DNA of 64,000 nt, taken from NCBI RefSeq assembly GCF_002252505.1, contig NZ_NNRL01000159.1, forward strand, positions 1-64,000. The letters are read 5' to 3'. Positions 61,087 to 64,000 of the stretch are shown in pieces. A model generated the notes under the pieces. That model was not told the origin of the DNA, ran no database searches, and saw only the letters and a list, made by a program, of their open reading frames with translations. The first letter of the stretch is position 1. Each line of letters starts with the position of its first letter. Source of the stretch: Brucella grignonensis (GTDB lineage: Bacteria > Pseudomonadota > Alphaproteobacteria > Rhizobiales > Rhizobiaceae). The position numbers and the translations under genes were made by a program.

Positions 61087-64000
61087 ATGAACTTTTCACG
61101 CTTCTTCGTCGACCGTCCGGTCTTCGCTGGCGTTCTGTCGGTCCTGATCTTCGTTGCCGGTCTGATCGGCATGACAGGTTTGCCGATCTCGGAATATCCG
61201 GAAGTCGTGCCGCCACAAATCGTGGTTCGCGCACAATATCCCGGCGCCAACCCAGCCGTTATTTCCGAAACCGTCGCCACGCCGCTTGAAGAACAGATCA
61301 ACGGCGTCGAAGGCATGCTTTATATGCAGAGCCAGGCGACCGCCGACGGCGTCATGACGCTGACCGTCACGTTTGCGCTCGGCACCGATCCCGATCAGGC
61401 CCAGCAGCTGGTGCAGAACCGTATTTCGCAGGCCGAACCGCGCCTGCCGGAAGAAGTGCGTACCCTTGGCGTCACAACTGCCAAAAGCTCGCCCGACCTG
61501 ACGCTGGTCGTTCACCTTATCTCGCCCGATGGGCGATATGACGTGAACTATCTGCGCAATTACGCCGTTCTGAACGTCAAGGACCGTATAGCCCGCATTC
61601 CGGGCGTCGGTCAGGTGCAGATATTCGGCGGCGGTGATTATTCGATGCGCGTCTGGATTGACCCGCAGAAGGCAGCCGAACGCGGACTTTCTGCAAGCGA
61701 TATCGCCACTGCCATCCGCCAGCAGAACGTTCAGGCTGCTGCCGGTGTCATCGGCGCATCGCCGTCCGTTTCGGGTCTCGACCTTCAGCTATCCGTCAAT
61801 GCGCAAGGCCGTCTCCAGTCACCGGAAGAATTTGCCAATATCGTCGTGAAATCAGGCAGCGAAGGTGAAATCACCCGGCTGGGCGATGTTGCGCGTGTCG
61901 AAATGGGCGCCGCTGATTATTCCCTGCGCTCGCTGCTCGACAACAAGTCGGCTGTCGGCATGGGTGTGTTTCAGGCACCAGGCTCCAATGCGCTTGAAAT
62001 TTCCGAAAACGTCCATGCCGCCATGGCCGACCTGAAGAAAACCATGCCGGAAGGTGTGGATTTCGACATCGTCTATGACACGACGGCGTTTGTGAAAGCC
62101 TCTATCGAGTCTGTCATTCACACCCTGCTCGAAGCCATTGTTCTCGTGGTGATCGTCGTCATCATGTTCCTGCAGACATGGCGCGCCTCCATCATTCCAC
62201 TGGTTGCCGTTCCCGTTTCCATCGTCGGCACGTTTGCCGTCATGTATGTGTTCGGCTTCTCCATCAATGCGCTCAGCCTCTTCGGCCTCGTGCTTGCCAT
62301 CGGCATCGTGGTCGATGACGCCATCGTGGTGGTGGAAAATGTCGAGCGTAACATCGAACAGGGCCTGTCACCGGTCGAGGCAACCTATCGCGCCATGCAG
62401 GAAGTGTCCGGGCCGATTATTGCCATCGCGCTGGTGCTGGTTGCGGTCTTCGTGCCGCTTGCCTTCATCACCGGCCTGACCGGTCAGTTCTACCGCCAGT
62501 TCGCTCTCACCATCGCGATCTCGACGGTGATCTCCGCCTTCAACTCGCTGACACTTTCACCTGCTCTGGCAGCTCTGCTGCTGCGCGGTCACGATGCGCC
62601 GAAGGATCGGCTGACCCGGATCATGGACAAGCTGTTTGGCTGGTTCTTCCGTGGCTTCAACCGTTTCTTTGGTGCCAGCTCAAACGCCTATGGGCGCGGC
62701 GTTGGCAGCATTCTCTCGCGCAAGTCACTGGTGATGGGCCTCTATGTCGTGCTGCTCGGCGTCACCTTCGTGCTGTTCCGTGCAGTGCCCGGCGGCTTCG
62801 TTCCAGCGCAGGACAAGCAATATCTGATCGGCTTCGCGCAATTGCCGGATGCGGCAACGCTCGACCGTTCGGAAGACGTGATCCGCCGCATGAGCGACAT
62901 TGCCCTCAAGCATCCGGGTGTGGCCAATGCCATCGCCTTCCCCGGCCTGTCGATCAATGGTTTCACCAACTCATCGAACTCCGGCATCGTTTTCGTGACG
63001 CTGAAGCCGTTCGAGGAGCGCAAGACGCCGGAACTTTCGGCCAATGCAATCACGGGAGAACTAAACCAGCAGTTCGGTGCCATTCAGGACGCCTTCATTG
63101 CCATGTTCCCGCCACCGCCCGTTCAGGGTCTCGGCACGACAGGCGGTTTCAAGCTCCAGCTTGAGGATCGCAACGGGCTTGGCTTCAAGGCGCTGGACGA
63201 TGCGACCAAGGCGTTTCTCGCCAAGGCCTATCAGACACCCGAGCTGGCTGGTCTCTACTCGAGCTACCAGATCAATGTGCCGCAGCTTTATGCCGATCTT
63301 GATCGCACGAAGGCACGGCAGCTGGGCGTGGCGGTGACCGATGTGTTCGAAACCCTGCAGATTTATCTGGGTTCGCTCTATGTCAACGACTTCAATGCCT
63401 TTGGACGCACCTACAGCGTGCGCATTCAGGCCGATGCTAATTATCGCAGCCATGCCGAGGATATCGGCAAGCTGAAAGTGCGTTCGCAGTCGGGCGAGAT
63501 GATCCCGCTGTCGGCACTTCTGAAGGTGGAGCAGACCGTGGGTGCGGAACGCGCCATCCGTTATAACGGCTTCCTTTCTGCCGATATCAACGGCAACCCG
63601 GCTCCCGGCTTCTCGTCCGGGCAGGCACAGGCTGCCATCGAACGGATCGCAGAAGAAACCTTGCCTCCGGGCATCGCTTACGAGTGGACCGATCTGACCT
63701 ACCAGCAAATTCTCGCCGGCAACTCAGGTTTCCTCGTCTTCCCACTGGCGTTGCTGCTCGTCTATCTGGTTCTGGCCGCGCAATATGAAAGCCTTGCCCT
63801 GCCGCTGTCGATCATCATGATCGTGCCGATGGGGATCATGGCTGCACTCACCGGCGTCTGGCTGACAGGAGGTGACAACAATGTCTTCACCCAGATCGGC
63901 TTGATAGTCCTTGTGGGGCTATCGGCGAAGAACGCGATCCTGATCGTGGAATTCGCCCGCGAGCTGGAGCTGTCCGGACGAAGCGTCGTGCAGGCGGCGG
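61087..64000 (+). CDS. RND multidrug efflux permease (HAE1 family), 3' end beyond window
   Basis: The frame runs open from ATG 61087 to the window edge, giving about 971 residues of a protein usually ~1040-1060 long. It begins MNFSRFFVDRPVFAGVLSVL, as AcrB-type pumps do. The porter domain has LPISEYPEVVPPQIVVRAQY and IPGVGQVQIFGGGDYSMRVW. The proton-relay Asp pair is in GIVVDDAIVVVENVERN within membrane helix 4. Later helices include LALLLVYLVLAAQYESLALP and VLVGLSAKNAILIVEFARE. It exports lipophilic drugs, detergents or bile salts by proton exchange through the adaptor encoded upstream. LysR control is inferred from gene order. Confidence 0.93.
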   Translation, partial: MNFSRFFVDRPVFAGVLSVLIFVAGLIGMTGLPISEYPEVVPPQIVVRAQYPGANPAVISETVATPLEEQINGVEGMLYMQSQATADGVMTLTVTFALGTDPDQAQQLVQNRISQAEPRLPEEVRTLGVTTAKSSPDLTLVVHLISPDGRYDVNYLRNYAVLNVKDRIARIPGVGQVQIFGGGDYSMRVWIDPQKAAERGLSASDIATAIRQQNVQAAAGVIGASPSVSGLDLQLSVNAQGRLQSPEEFANIVVKSGSEGEITRLGDVARVEMGAADYSLRSLLDNKSAVGMGVFQAPGSNALEISENVHAAMADLKKTMPEGVDFDIVYDTTAFVKASIESVIHTLLEAIVLVVIVVIMFLQTWRASIIPLVAVPVSIVGTFAVMYVFGFSINALSLFGLVLAIGIVVDDAIVVVENVERNIEQGLSPVEATYRAMQEVSGPIIAIALVLVAVFVPLAFITGLTGQFYRQFALTIAISTVISAFNSLTLSPALAALLLRGHDAPKDRLTRIMDKLFGWFFRGFNRFFGASSNAYGRGVGSILSRKSLVMGLYVVLLGVTFVLFRAVPGGFVPAQDKQYLIGFAQLPDAATLDRSEDVIRRMSDIALKHPGVANAIAFPGLSINGFTNSSNSGIVFVTLKPFEERKTPELSANAITGELNQQFGAIQDAFIAMFPPPPVQGLGTTGGFKLQLEDRNGLGFKALDDATKAFLAKAYQTPELAGLYSSYQINVPQLYADLDRTKARQLGVAVTDVFETLQIYLGSLYVNDFNAFGRTYSVRIQADANYRSHAEDIGKLKVRSQSGEMIPLSALLKVEQTVGAERAIRYNGFLSADINGNPAPGFSSGQAQAAIERIAEETLPPGIAYEWTDLTYQQILAGNSGFLVFPLALLLVYLVLAAQYESLALPLSIIMIVPMGIMAALTGVWLTGGDNNVFTQIGLIVLVGLSAKNAILIVEFARELELSGRSVVQAA

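Noticed and set aside
1-64000. CRISPR array or complete insertion sequence
   Set aside because: No regularly spaced repeats with unique spacers and no transposase gene with terminal repeats were seen.

Overview
The window looks like a chromosome segment of an alphaproteobacterium of the Brucella/Ochrobactrum group. Supporting points: a divK-pleD cell-cycle operon, a LOV-domain HWE histidine kinase whose flavin cysteine falls at residue 69, a BA14K-family protein, a GTTC-N7-GTTC (alphaproteobacterial type) SOS box before dinB, and a dispersed family of short palindromic repeats resembling the Bru-RS elements of Brucella. Host genes look moderately GC-rich. The glycosyltransferase block at the left edge and one acyltransferase gene in the second prophage are clearly more AT-rich. 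No composition was computed.

Layout. 1-3351: AT-rich polysaccharide genes on the minus strand: the first codons of a UDP-glucose dehydrogenase-like gene, a double GT2 glycosyltransferase, and a GT2 gene split by a frameshift. 3710-8060: a collapsed prophage remnant. Siphophage-type tail genes are fused by deletion to fragments of a second phage gene and of a tyrosine integrase, and the remnant abuts tRNA-Lys(UUU). 8537-41341: ordinary chromosome: a membrane alpha/beta hydrolase, BA14K, LOV-HK, lipB, a DMT exporter, parE, gatC and gatA interleaved with two acetyltransferases, an UPF0173 hydrolase, ruvX, aidB, pyrB with a degenerate pyrC, plsY-dprA, topA-rnr-DUF983-NUDIX-MFS, rpmG, pleD/divK, a Rnk-like factor and dinB. 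41479-41552: tRNA-Cys(GCA).

41600-55453: a second prophage remnant of podophage type. It keeps only the distal late genes: two very large internal virion/ejection proteins (one carrying a lysozyme domain), a tailspike, and a lysis cassette with nested spanins. The endolysin is broken by a 26-bp tandem duplication. Set among these are cargo genes: a Panacea-domain protein overlapping a membrane protein (a candidate toxin-antitoxin or defence pair), an O-acyltransferase running against the tailspike, and two small secreted proteins. 55561-64000: chromosome again: a CPA2 K+/H+ antiporter, then a LysR regulator divergent from an alpha/beta-hydrolase-fold protein that lacks the nucleophilic serine, followed by an RND adaptor and the first ~970 codons of an RND pump that runs off the window.

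The most noteworthy items are the Panacea/membrane-protein pair, the duplication-broken endolysin, the acyltransferase-tailspike arrangement, the metal-site-less dihydroorotase beside pyrB, the serine-less hydrolase beside the RND pump, and a small unlisted gene at 28476-28643. All calls come from reading the sequence; no database search was run.
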